A stretch of 64,000 bases of DNA, taken from assembly GCA_907163375.1 (NCBI GenBank), contig CAJQUW010003226.1, positions 62,001 through 126,000 on the forward strand. The letters are read 5' to 3'. The stretch's first letter is position 1; the number at the start of each line of letters is the position of its first letter. The position numbers and the translations under genes were made by a program. This document shows, piece after piece, positions 10,603 to 21,806 of the stretch. Below the pieces are notes generated by a model, which was not told the origin of the DNA, made no database searches, and saw only the letters and a list, made by a program, of their open reading frames with translations. The stretch is from Prostheceraeus crozeri (lineage: Eukaryota; Platyhelminthes; Polycladida; Euryleptidae).

Positions 10603-13487
10603 CTAAGTTATATTCCATCGACATACCATGCTGTCACTTTCAGAGCGAACGACAGAATAATAGACAATGCAAGAGGTCAAATTCAGTTAAATCACGATCT
10701 TGATTCGCGGACATGGACATTCAGAGAAATTAGAAAGACATGGAAATAGAAAGGTTGATACAAGTGACAAAGCATAATACTGCTACATTTTTGAGTAGTA
10801 AGAGAGTAATTCTTTCTGTACACATAGCGTGGGTTTAGTCAGACCTACGAGCACAGCCTCACCAATTTCCTTCGGCACTTTTTCACAACTTTGAATGCAT
10901 TCTCTGACTCTTTGTGACCTCAAGTCAGATGATGTTGAGTGATGGCGGAAGCTGGAGGTCGTCTTGATCTTCGACACTTTCCCCCCTTTTTCACATCATT
11001 TCGGGATATGCTCCTTCACATGAGTCTCCAATGTTCTCTCCTTCTTCCACACATAGCGTTTGATCCGAAAGCGCAGTCTTTCGAGTATGTGATGAAGGGT
11101 CTCTAGAATGGAGGGATTGAGTCCTTTGGAGCGTTACCTTTCACTTCTCGTGCGTGGTACCAAGTAGTCACTTTCATGTGGTGATATGTCTTCTCAATAA
11201 TGGCTTTGATTTTCTTTACTTCGATGATTGAAGCTTCACCACTGTATTAGATCCCGAAACGTAACTCCATTTTCTCGACAGTGGAAATGTTTCTGGTGGT
11301 TTTAAAAGTGCTGTTGCACTTGTCAACAAACCAGTATGGAAAATCATTCTTGGACAAGATTGTTCTGCTCACCTTGCTCACCTTGTCGACCCTTGTCCCG
11401 CGTATCCCAGGGTAGGTCCAGTCCTATTTTTCCATTCCTTCCGGTTGTGGACCAGGGAGGCATCCACTCCTTTTGCCTTCATGTCGGCGGTTACTGTCGC
11501 TGTCCAGGTCTTCTTCGGGCGGCCTCTACCTCTTCTTCCTTCCACTTGCAGACGTGATGATTTCTTAAGGGGATGGCTCTCTCCGCGACGCTGCACATGA
11601 CCAAACCATGACAGCCTTCTTGCTCTTGCCACTTTTTGAATAGGGGCTATCTCCACATTAGATCTTATTTCTTCATTGGTCTTCCGGTCCAAGCGTGTGT
11701 AGCCCTGCATCCACCTTAGCATCCGCATCTCCGCCACGAGCAACTTCTGCTCATCTGTCTTGAGAGGGGCCCAGCACTCAGAACCATAAAGGATTGCTGG
11801 CCTGATCATAGAGGAGTATACTTTGCTCTTTATCTTCAGTGGCATCCTTCTGTCACATAGCACTGGAGTCAGTCTCTTCCATGTGTTCCAGCCACAACGT
11901 ACTCGATGTGCAACATCACCTGCGCTGGTCACCTCAGTATTGACCATGGACCCCAGATATTTAAAGCAGTCCACACTCTTCACCGGCTGACTCTGAATCT
12001 CTATAGTTGTTATTCTTGGGTCGGACGACAGATATTCGGTCTTGGAACGGCTTACCCTCAGGCCCTTGCTCTCAAATGCTCTCCTCCATGCTTCCAACCT
12101 TCGCTCTACATCTTGATGACTGCTTCCAAATATTACGAGATCGTCGGCGTAGAACATATCCCAGGGACCACCTCTTCTGCAATCTTTGGAGATTTCATCC
12201 ATTATTACGATGAAGAGAAAAGGGCCTTGATGTAGCCCAACCGAGACAGGAAAGGCACGACTTTCACCTTGTCTACATCTCATTGCAGTTGTGCTGTCCC
12301 TGTACCTGTCCTGTATTAAACGGATGTTATGTTATGTTAAATGGACAAGATTGTTCTCAGGAAGATAATTTCCTAATTGAAATGATCTGAACAGATTCTG
12401 CGCACACGGTCAAAACGCTTTTCACGATATTGATTATGCATTGTATTTGGCCATCAAACGTCATCGATATCTATGCGAAATGTCATCTTCTGCATTTACG
12501 CTCTTAACTTCTCAGTCTCGTGTCTAACCTGACAGAGAAAGGGCGAAACATGTCGTTGGAATTTTCTTGCTAAATATCAATACAAATTACAAGCAGGAGT
12601 GATTGTTGAGACTGTGAATCGTTTTAATCGACGTTTGATGATATCTTGATCAGCCTTCTATGATCATCAAAGATGGTTTGCATGCGATCTGAGTGTTGCT
12701 GATGATCACAGATGAACAAAGCTACAGTAAAATTTCTTTCGTTACTCTTGAACACCTGTAAATTGTAATTCTTGACATATTTCAGGACTTCAGTAACACG
12801 ATGCTCCATGACTTTTTTCTACTTTTTGCATGCGGCCCATTCTGTGGGCAGAATTGCTCAACTGGGTTTGACATTCCCTCGACAAATCTAGAGACATTGC
12901 TGTCTCTCCTTGTAATCGATAATTGAAAGCCTATAAATCAGTGCAAATGTCTAACTCCCAAAAAGCCCTCATCACATACTCGAAAGACTGCGCTTTATGA
13001 ACAAAAGCTATGTGTGGAAGACGAAGAGAATATTGGAGACTCATGCGAAGGAGCATATCCCGAAATGATGTGAAAAAGGGGGAAAGTGTCGAAGATCAAG
13101 ACGACCTCCAGCTTTCGCCATCACTCAACATCATCTGACTTGAGGTCACAAAGAGTCAGAGAATGCATTCAAAGTTGTGAAAAAGTGCCGAAGGAAATTG
13201 GTGAGGCTGTGCTCGTAGGTCTGACTAAACCCACGCTATGTGTACAGAAAGAATTACTACTTACTATTACTACTTATTACCTACTCTCTTACTACTCAAA
13301 AATGTAGCAGTATTATGCTTTGTCACTTGTATCAACCTTTCTATTTCCATGTCTTTCTAATTTCTCTGAATGTCCATGTCCGCGAATCAAGATCGTGATT
13401 TAACTGAATTTGACCTCTTGCATTGTCTATTATTCTGTCGTTCGCTCTGAAAGTGACAGCATGGTATATCGATGGAATATAACTTAG
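10603..13487. mobile_element. Inverted Penelope-like element arms with an LINE insert
   Basis: Arms at 10603-11100 and 12966-13487 are reverse complements of about 500 bp with high identity; each contains the same 60-residue-plus frame starting MSKIKTTSSFRHHSTSSDL on opposite strands. Just inside the left arm, minus-strand pieces at about 12380-12430 and 11221-11366 read as the post-RT region of a Penelope-like element (RRICSDHF, FLRTILSKNDFPYWFVDKC). The right half carries GGGCGAAACATG at 12540-12551, like the hammerhead-type repeat of this group. Penelope-like elements commonly insert with inverted partial copies. Degenerate; an RTE-like LINE sits inside at 11367-12341. Confidence 0.6.
11367..12341 (-). 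mobile_element. RTE-like LINE, 5'-truncated, 16-bp target duplication
   Basis: TGGACAAGATTGTTCT occurs exactly at 11351-11366 and 12342-12357, bounding the element. The minus-strand frame 11378-12283 (301 residues) is still open. It begins in RT motif B (PVSVGLHQG), carries YADD near residue 45 (MFYADDLVIFGS), then KYLGSMV, YGSECW, LRWMQGYTRLDR, RRLSWFGHVQRR and the RTE hallmark GRGRPKKTW. The motif-B loop lacks the usual SALS residues after HQG, a small in-frame deletion. Endonuclease and early RT are missing through 5' truncation, so the copy is not autonomous. Its 3' end has a GTGAGCAAGGTGAGCAG tail. The open frame and perfect duplication indicate a young insertion into the older Penelope-like sequence. 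Confidence 0.85.
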
Positions 13488-15002
13488 ATGATGGTACATG
13501 ATTCTTTAATGTTTCATAGAGATTGTCGCATTCCGAAGGAGGCTGTAACTTCAATAAAATATTGACTCAAAACTTGCGGTCTGTGGTGAAGGTGAATGAT
13601 ATTAATTGTCAATTTTGTATTTCATAATTCATTCAATACAGGGAATATAAGGCGTTTAAAAATGATTAGTATTTGAATAATGAAGAAACTGAAGTTCAAT
13701 AATAGAAATATTAGTATAAATGGAGATGAAGAACAAAGATCTGGTACTAAACAAAATGTGCATAGCTTCCTAAACAAGCACCAGAATTTCAATGTTTCCT
13801 TTTTTGGAAATACATCAAAATAATAAGAAGCACCAGGGTTTCGGTGGCGTAGTCAAGCTCTACAACGGCACCGGACGTCTCCAACCCAAGACCTGTCGAC
13901 GCATAGTCGGGCCCACAACACGAGACCGACAATGAGACTTTCACAGAATGATGTACACCTCTGGCTACTAAGAAATTGCACTTCTGTCGAGGTCTACGCG
14001 GTACCTCCTCTTGTCAGACAAGAACAAAGAAAGCACATATGGATCCAATGGGAAGCAGACAGAGATTTTCGGTAAAATGACATTAATCTGTATTTCTGTC
14101 ATTAAAAGAGAAGTACTTCGTTAAGTGCAGAATCACCTCTAGGTCATGCTGGTCATGTACCTTTGTAAAAAGAAGCTTAACACATTTAAATTTATCAAAT
14201 CGTTTCTTTGTCATCATACACACACCATTCTGATTAAATTTTAGCAGAAACTTACTGTCTTTTTATACATTTTCGTATACATCACTGATCAGAGGCATAA
14301 GCACATGCAGATAGAAAATGATCTGAAGATGTTCCATGCTAAAAATTATGACATAGCTGATGCTTCCCATTTAAGACCTTTTTTTTACGAAGCATGAGTG
14401 GCAAATAGAGCCACGAAAATGTTCTCTATTTTTAGCGGACTGATTGAAGTCTCTGATTTAGTCCCTACCGGAAGCGCTCCTTGCGTTTAATCAGAGGTAA
14501 GTACAAATATTTCATTCTTCTAGAGTGAGGCAATTACTAATTAAAAGCAAGTATTTTAGTCAGACAAATTGGCCACAGTGAAAGGGTTTTCAAAAACTTC
14601 AACCCGCATCCACTTGGATAATTTCTTTTAACCTGGCTGGTAAGGGCAGAAACCGGGTAGAATTCGGCAGACGCGCAGATTCGTAGCAGCCATGGATAGG
14701 GTGCAGCCTCCTGCATTCTCCGAAAGTCCAATTTTCAGTTTCTTTTCCTGCAGAAACTCGTTCTACCGATCGGAAGAGATGACTCAACCACCTAGGTTTC
14801 AAGCCTCTAATATTCATCAATCAAGTGAAGTAACTGAATATTTCCGAATTGAACCAAAATTTTCTATATCAAAAGCACTTCTTCAGAAGTGTTTTAATGC
14901 TTCATCTAAGTATTTTATTGAAAAACAGGCACTTATAAAATAGCCATGCGCTTATAAGGGGAGAATTATTGAAAAACAATATTGAAGCTTTTACGTCACT
15001 AC
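13488..15002. other. Inferred intron; dispersed repeat and faint SINE-like segment
   Basis: Contains one copy of a dispersed repeat (13618-13770, see separate entry). At about 13841-14040 there is a GC-richer segment starting GGTGGCGTAGTCAAGCTC, which looks like a degenerate tRNA-derived A box, but a convincing B box is absent. At 14400-14495 two splice-like signals occur on the plus strand without partners. Nothing else recognised. Confidence 0.35.
13618..13770 (+). repeat. Dispersed repeat, copy 1 (partner at 18265)
   Basis: About 150 bp shared in the same orientation with 18265-18420. Both contain GAAGAAACTGAAGTTCAAT followed by ATATTAGTATAAATG or ATATCAGTATAAATG and GAAGAACAAA. The copies are diverged and have no visible termini or coding sequence. 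Confidence 0.65.
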
Positions 15003-15171
15003 TCCCCATACTTGGGGCTTGGACAGTGCTGACATAGTCAGACTTATGGAGCGTTGTGGTACTTTATAGTTCGGATGCCCTTCCTGCCGACTTCCAATGA
15101 CATCTTTGGGGCTCGACCTCTGGACCAAAAGATCGCTAGGTCAAGCACTTAACCACTGTGCAACGGAGACC
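15003..15171 (-). mobile_element. tRNA-derived SINE (minus strand)
   Basis: On the minus strand from 15171 the head reads like a tRNA: GTTGCACAGTGGTTAAGTGC (A-box region) and GAGGTCGAGCCCC (B-box region) about 45 bp apart. The body contains GGCAGGAAGGGCATCCG, a phrase that also occurs in the 5' region of the RTE-like LINE at about 44735-44760. That may indicate a SINE/LINE relationship. A small palindrome (CCCCATACTTGGGG) marks the far end. Confidence 0.65.
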
Positions 15172-15983
15172 ACAATATTGTACTTGAATTAAGATCCAAA
15201 ATTGTACTTTAATACTAAGTACACTGAATTTGAGGCGAGAGTGCATGTGTAATTTGTTCATCAAGATCTTTTCGTCCAACAGTTGCGTTTTCGGCTGAAG
15301 CACAATCTTAAGGAAGTCCACCATTTCCTTTAAAATCTAGATTAATGATTCGCAGTAGGTTGTGTATTGAGAGGAGATGAAGACCGGTAGATTGTGGGAG
15401 GTCTACAACGATTGCACGATTGCATTCGTTTCAGCTGCACTGTCGAATATCACTTTTTCTCGCAAAGTGACTGAATTCAGATGCATATAAAGCTTCAAGT
15501 CATAGCCGGAGCCGTGATATTTTCTGTCGACCACGGCTCCAGGCGACTCCAGCTCCCTCTGAAGCACACATCATACAGTACAGCATAACGGTTTTTCATG
15601 GATTTCAATATTCAGCCGAATGACAAGATGAATAATGCAGATTGTTTTCTAGCATCTGTTGGCAAGATGTTTCAGTTGATCTGGCCGATTTTTTTGGGTA
15701 AAATGAAAATCTGAAATATATAAAAAATATCTGAAAACATGATATAGAAAGATCGGCCAGATCAAATGAAACACTGTATATAGATCAATGGCAAGTTGCC
15801 GTCGTTCCTTGAAACAATATAATAAGAAATATAACTTTAAATATTCAACCGAAATCCTACCGGGCAAGAGGCTTCATGGATCTCTGCATAGTACAAGTGC
15901 AGGGAAAAGTAGCGAACTATTTTAATGGCCTAATGCATTATTAAACCAGAAAAGCATTAGGGCCAGAAACTCTGAAAACTTAC
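15172..15983. other. Inferred intron sequence
   Basis: No element recognised. A short internal duplication is visible at 15675-15775 (GATCTGGCCGAT and GATCGGCCAGATCAAAT, inverted relative to each other), which could be a small hairpin. Open frames of 60-70 residues show no motif. Confidence 0.35.
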
Positions 15984-16032
15984 TGTCGTCGCTCAGACCG
16001 AAGCGATTCCTCATGAAAATCCGTTTCGAAGG
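15984..16032 (-). CDS. Host gene, 49-bp exon
   Basis: Minus-strand exon between an acceptor with a modest pyrimidine tract (GATCAGTCAG) and a strong donor (GACA then GTAAGTTTTC). In phase 0, as the exon at 31803 requires, it reads PSKRIFMRNRFGLSDD and leaves one base that forms Thr with the next exon. A second frame (FETDFHEESLRSERR) is also open but does not fit the neighbours. The acceptor is the weakest part of the case. Confidence 0.38.
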
Positions 16033-16919
16033 CTGACTGATCGACATGCTGCAAATAGACATGTATGTATTAAAGAACGACTTACACCAGTTTAGTCATT
16101 TTATAGAAGTGCATTTACAACATATGAAATTGCCTTTTACAATTGTTCAAATTGAATATATTTTTGAAAAGAAAATAATGAAAAAATGTGGGAGATTTCT
16201 GTCTTGTACAAAAAATACCTCTTCAAACCGCTATTCTTCAAATAATCATTTTTCAGGTATTTTTCCAACACTGAAAGTATGAAACGCATGAAGGAGGAAG
16301 CACACGTTTCGTAACTGTAAATATTAAGTGAGGAAAACAGCCTTTCTCCTCGTTTTTGACTAAAGATTTTGCTTCGTAAGGTAAGTCGTCTTCTCAGATT
16401 TATTTTGCCGTGTCTTATTGAATGCTATTCAGTAACGTATACTGTTATCTGTTGTCCGACATAGCTAAAAATTCCTGTTCTTAGCAGCACGCACGTTCGT
16501 CTTCTCATCTCTTCGACATGATCTTGTCGCGCTTCGTCAACCATTTCCTCTCTCCTGTTGTTTTGCCGTCAATGCTCATGCTTGCGCTATACATGTATAC
16601 ACACAATTTCAAGCATAGGGCGAAGAGTCGGCGTGGTTGGATCAATTCGATTGTCTCGAGATCATACAATTCCAAAATTCCTTAGAGTAGGCCTACATCA
16701 AAGGACCTGTTTGCCAGCCAAATCCTTTCATTTCCTATTTTGGCTATTATATATATATATATATATATATGTATATGCATTTTGTAAAGAGTGAGGTTCT
16801 TAATGGCATGTCAGACAGAGTCTTATTTTTCCAGAGGTATATACTCGTAGGTGATTGATTTTGTCATTTATAAAAACGTCTTGATGATCGATTGCAAACT
16901 TTCAATTCTGTGAATAAAT
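16033..16919. other. Inferred intron sequence with short (TA)n
   Basis: No gene recognised. It holds a TA run at 16748-16772 and the palindromic word GTAGGCCTAC at 16687-16696, which recurs elsewhere in the window. Confidence 0.35.
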
Positions 16920-17795
16920 GTATTTAATTTGCTGTTGAAGAACCCTCAGGCAATGAATTACCGTTCTTAGATCTGTTGGTACATTACTCGAGTTCTAGAT
17001 GGTCTTTTCCACATCACTGTATTTTAAAGCATGTCATTCTGGCACTGTGTTACCTTGGCATCAAATGTTCCTATTAGTACTAAGCGTAACACTTATTAAT
17101 GAATTTAATCGAGCTATACGAAATAGCTCTGATGATGTCCATATGCTCAATAGCACAAATCTATTTGAGAATCGTTATCTGAATAATGTTTATCCTCTTA
17201 AGTTAATCAACAATTGTAAACGTATTTTCGAGAGGAAAATTAGTGTTACTGAAAGAAATGATAGACTACGCCTGATTTTACTTTGAAAATGAAACGCAAA
17301 ACTTTTGAGTTGCTTCGCACGACCAATTTAGCAGAACATATTCAAATTTCTTGCAAACAAGCCTTTGCATCATGATTTACGGAAGCAACGAAGTAGCTGT
17401 TTTTACAAAGATGGTAAAACTTGTACAAGTGCATAATTTCTCAACATTTGTAATGTTCAATTTTGTCCATACAATTACTTGTCAGATATGTAGTGCATTT
17501 TATATCGGTGAATCGGCACGTACAATGCATTCTCGTGTTGAAGAACATTCAAACATTCAAGTAAGGAGAATCATGCAGTATTTCAGCGCTCAAAAGGTCA
17601 CGGCTCGTCAAAGTTGCAAGCATAAAATGGAACAGCATTCATATAAATCTAAAGTTTACCAGTGACCGACGTAAAGTGGAAGTTGCAGAGATTTCTGTTC
17701 AAGGTCCACAAATAAATGCTCATTTTGGGCATTGAAAGACAGTTTGCTTGACACCCCTGCTGAAGGATGCGCCGAAAATTCGAGTTCTATAATTT
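16920..17795 (+). mobile_element. Penelope-like element fragment with GIY-YIG domain
   Basis: The pieces run in Penelope order. They are an RT tail (GNELPFLDLLVHY at 16950-16995), the post-RT linker (INEFNRAIRNSSDDVH at about 17090-17140), NNVYPLKLINNCKRIFE to about 17235, a Cys pair (KTCTSA), and a GIY-YIG endonuclease core (TCQICSAFYIGESARTMHSR, 17480-17540) with EEH. A C-terminal phrase follows (RKVEVAEISVQGPQINAHFG-like, 17670-17735). Just after it, GCTGAAGGATGCGCCGAAAA at 17757-17776 resembles the hammerhead-type repeat in these elements' terminal regions. The element is degenerate and 5'-truncated. Borders are approximate. Confidence 0.75.
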
Positions 17796-18264
17796 TCTTT
17801 TTTGTCTTTATCTTGAATAAAACGGTTGAAGAAAATAAATACGGATATTTTTATTCAATTCCTTTTATTTGTCTTTGAATTCGATGATTTGTCTACGGTC
17901 ACACATTCAGTTTCTGCAAATCCGATGCCGATTGGAGGTTTGAGTTCATTCGTTAATCATTTATATTTTGTTGATGTCTAATTACTCTCATATTTTGCTG
18001 CTTATTTTTGGTGAACAATCTCCATAGAGTTGAATAACATCCTTTGAGGTCGATTGGAAGCCATTAGAATTTTCATATAGGCCTAGTAGTAACCTGAGAG
18101 CATCAATTTTTCACTTGGATAATTTGTACCTTCTTGTAATCTACTGCTGGTTTAGTAAAGTATATCGACGAATCGAGTGGAAACTAGGGGCACACCGATT
18201 ACCAATTATTACTACGCATTACTAATATTATTCTTATCTCCTCATATTACAAATGTTTTTTTTA

Positions 18265-18420
18265 TCTCATGATTCATTTAATGCAGTTTTTAGATATGCG
18301 TTCAAAAATTAGTGTTTGAATGAAGAAGAAACTGAAGTTCAATCATAAAAATATCAGTATAAATGTAGTTGAAGAACAAATAATTAGCATTAAATACAAC
18401 GTGCATAAGTTCCTCATGAA
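18265..18420 (+). repeat. Dispersed repeat, copy 2 (partner at 13618)
   Basis: Second copy of the repeat described at 13618-13770; same orientation, with substitutions and small indels. The following 20 bp (AACGTGCATAAGTTCCT versus AATGTGCATAGCTTCCT) also match, so the repeat may run on slightly further. Confidence 0.65.
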
Positions 18421-19759
18421 ACGAACTAATAACATGATTTTCGATTTTTCAAAATTTATCTTTCCCCTCGGTGAGACTTGAATTGCAGCTCTCTGAAGAT
18501 GACAACAATTTGCAAGAATCAGCTCATTTTTGTTGATGACATCATTAATACATTATGCACCTGTGTGTCTTCAAGTGGCAACCTTAGATATAATCAAAGA
18601 ACTTCTCGGGATATTTACTCATTGAATGATTCACAGTATGATACTCCTCGGAAGAAATTACTTGACGACATGTTAGTAGTTATGAAAATAGAATGCATCA
18701 TCATCCATGAAGCTGACATGCTGGCATTCATTCTTGTGGGTGTCCCTTCGTGGCGTGGAATTTCAACAACGACTTGGTAACTCCTTTCGTGGCCGCAGCT
18801 TCACTAATCAACAAATGTATCGGTAGAATTGTAACTCATGTGAACATTGCTTGTATGACACAATGATTAATACTTCACTTACATCCGATGTAAAAGATCA
18901 GACGAAAGCATGAATCAAAGATAATGTACAGTTGCCATTAGCAGGTATTATCTCTACTTAGCAACGTTTTCGTGTGAATGACATTTGCTTCACACGAGAT
19001 CACTTTTTCGCATCATTTGGGAATTTTCCTTGACAGCCAATTTCAAATGCATGCTAAAGCATCAAGTTGAAAACGTGTTAGTAATACTAATTCACTCTGA
19101 GAAATGGAAACATTTCATGTGACGGCTGTTAGTCTACTCAGATACAGATGAACAATTCCACAAAGTATGACCACTTTTTGCAAAAATCATGAAATTGAAT
19201 CAACCATCGATCTATTAGTTCCAGAACATCGCTAATGCACTACATTCTGCTATTTAGCAATTTTTCTTATAAGTTGAACATGCTTGATTTGGCATACTCT
19301 TACTGTGAGGGGATTTTACGTATTTACTCTGACGAATTTTAAAGAATATGTGTGTGAATCCACTTACAAGATTTTGCATTAGCTATCGTCAGTGTATAGC
19401 ATTCGATCTATCAGCTTCATATATAACATTGATAAGCAGCAATTGTAACAAATGTTTTACTAAATCCATGCAATAACATTTCGAAGCAAGGTAGGCTATG
19501 TTGTGCAGAAACGAGCTATTTTTTCGCATTATACTTGTGGAATAGGCTGCCAAGGAATTTTTGTGCTTTAATTGATCGAGTCTGGAGACATAGTTCCACG
19601 AGTTCTCGTAAAATATACATGCATATATACATACATATACATTAGGATTTAGGATAGATATTAAGAAAGACAAGGCCAATTAACTAGATATTATTTTTCG
19701 GTCTTTTCTTCCATTTTGTTTATCTTAGTTCCTACCGGACATTGGCCGGTTATCATGTC

Positions 19760-19810
19760 TGACTTAGTCTTGTCCCAACATTGAAAACTGATTGTGACAA
19801 GACTAAGTCA
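19760..19810. repeat. Short perfect hairpin
   Basis: TGACTTAGTCTTGTC at 19760-19774 and its exact complement at 19796-19810, with a 21-bp spacer. Possibly the core of a small MITE or an isolated hairpin. Confidence 0.7.
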
Positions 19811-20144
19811 AGCACAAACTTCGCGCATGTGCTATCTGACAGATGATGTTCTGAAATTGTATTCATAGTTTTATTGGTTTCATTTAGCTATTATTTTCGC
19901 GGTTATTTCTATTGTTAAATTTTTCTTAGAATATTCCATGACAGTCGATAATTCTTCCTTCAAAGAGCCATGTCACAAAAGTCATCTATCTGGAGATGTT
20001 CGTCAATTGGTTGTTGTTATTTTTTATGTTGTTCTTATTTTTCTACATTGAAAAAGTACTTTTAAAAAAGAAGTACTTTTTTCGAAGGTATTAAAAGTTA
20101 TTCAGAACTAACTTTTAATTACAATGTATTTCATTCAACAAATT

Positions 20145-21130
20145 TTATGCGTTATTAAAGACATTGTTTGTAACTTGACGACGTACAATGGATCCATCTC
20201 CATCTACTGGCCGGAACATCATATCCGATATCACTTGCATCATTCTCGCTAAGGGCGATCGAAAACAGCATTGCAAGTAGCTACATTGTGTAAGACCGCA
20301 CAACCAAGGATAATGCGAGAACACTTTGCTGGGGAAAATCATAGTCTTAGAAAGACACCGAAATCTTGATTTAAAAATATCAATTCAACGTTCGACACAG
20401 GCTCGCCCTTTGTAAGAGCTTTATTAAAGTTGTCCTCAGCATAATTCAGTGGATTATTGCATGGTTTCGTCAATGACAATAATAGGGGATAGGCGGAGTC
20501 ACCTAAAACATAACAGTTCGATAAATTATCGATATGATTCCATGCGCCACTGTTTTTTCACAGTATATAAGCATCATGACTACTTCCACGCCATCTTGGG
20601 CTGATGTCGAGTATCTTCGTAGTCGAGTCGCATACTAATTGACAGTTGATCGAATGCCAGCCTTTCCGGTTAACATAAACGCTTTCAGTGACTGCAGGTG
20701 CCAGAATCCGGATCTGTGTACCGTCAATACATGCAACAATTCTTGGCATTCCACAATAATGGCAAAATCGTTCTTTCGACAATCAAATCTCCTCAGACGT
20801 AGGCCAGCTTATGTAGCGATGATGTATTTCACAAAGTGCACTTGATATTGCGTGAACCACACGTCCGGAAGTCATCTCTGATATACCATGAAGGTCACCA
20901 AGTTCACGCATGTAATCACCTTCTCCATAGTATCTACTCTATGATAGTATCGAAGTCCAATGGACAGTCGTTGTTCAACAGATAAGCTGTTATTTCGACG
21001 AGTTTGATGACACAGGAATGGCTCTAGTTCGCACGAAAGATCTTTCACAACACTCCTTGGTAAACGGTACCGATCGACGAAGTCAGCTTTTCAGAAGTCG
21101 TCGGCTTGACGTTTCGAAATGTCCATCAGC
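20145..21130 (-). pseudogene. PIF/Harbinger transposase remnant (HARBI1-like)
   Basis: Read on the minus strand from about 21100 to 20160, successive frames match the HARBI1-type DDE transposase. They are the N-terminal RYRLP.SVVKDLSCELEPF region and LSVEQRLSIGLRYYHR, a helix-turn-helix region (ELGDLHGISEMTSGRVVHAI), the first catalytic block in the open frame 20558-20782 (ACIDGTQIRILAP, YVNRKGWHSINCQLVCD, SSHDAYIL), then LLGDSAYPLLL for the second Asp. A degenerate CAVLHN-like C-terminus follows near 20300. Several frameshifts separate the blocks. No terminal repeats were found, so the element is a truncated fossil of a plain DNA transposon. Confidence 0.8.
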
Positions 21131-21379
21131 TTCTACTCGCCACATATCTCGATGAAATCCTTTTCGAGATGAGAGCTGTGATTTCGGTGTACAAGTTTTG
21201 TTGTATACAGCGAGTAAACAGCACCTTCATTGCTGTATGCTACAGAAGACGAAATGAACCACTGTTTAGCAAACAGCGTTTTATTGGTGTTCATTTTAAC
21301 AACGAAGTTACAGCGAGGTTACAATGAACTTTTAACAGTGGTTTGTTGATATCGAAAATATCGCAAACAGTAAACGTCA

Positions 21380-21557
21380 GGCTTAGCTGCGGTTCTTGTT
21401 CCCCGTCCCAGAATGTTTTTACACAGCAAGGACAGAATTCCCAAGACATTGAAATTACAAGGTGTATATGCATATAAATACTAATGTAAAGACTGCAAAC
21501 AAGTCTCTATTGGGGAGACGACACGACATCTGGCTACTGGAATGAGCGTATACATGG
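21380..21557 (+). mobile_element. Penelope-like element, GIY-YIG part 1 (split by Harbinger)
   Basis: The plus strand near 21485-21556 reads CKDCKQVSIGETTRHLATGM, the cysteine pair plus GIY-YIG core of a Penelope-like endonuclease. A cysteine-bearing stretch (SCGSCSPSQNVF) lies upstream near 21390-21425. The next residues are cut by the Harbinger element starting at 21558 and resume at 23807. Degenerate fossil. Confidence 0.65.
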
Positions 21558-21806
21558 GTCGATTGCACCATCGTGGAATAAGTCTTATTCCTGGAATAAC
21601 ACAAGGAATAACTTACTTGCATTGCACCAACGAGGAATAAGCCTTATTCCGAGATTAAAGTTAATCTCTGAATAAATTTATTCTTAGAATAATAATTTTC
21701 ATTGCACCAATGGAGAATAGGGAATGAGTGAGACTAACTCGCTGATTTAATCCGTTGTTTTTATTCCTGTGCAACAGCCGGTTTAAAAGGTGACGGAGGG
21801 CTTTGT

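Larger units (their letters stand above)
17796..20144. other. Inferred intron sequence with minor repeats
   Basis: No gene recognised. The 100-residue frame at 18478-18780 has no known motif and no splice partners in phase. The region holds the second dispersed-repeat copy (18265-18420) and a small hairpin (19760-19810). Another short hairpin at 20049-20075 has arms of AAAAAGTAC type. Otherwise AT-rich and featureless. Confidence 0.35.

Noticed and set aside
13841-14040. Possible tRNA-derived SINE
   Set aside because: A-box-like start only; no convincing B box or tail, so it is left as a note in the intron entry.
14416-14495. Plus-strand segment ending in ATCAGAG then GTAAGTACAA
   Set aside because: Only a short part is open and no partner exon is seen.
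18478-18780. 100-residue plus-strand frame
   Set aside because: No recognisable domain, no splice partners, no homologous element in the window.
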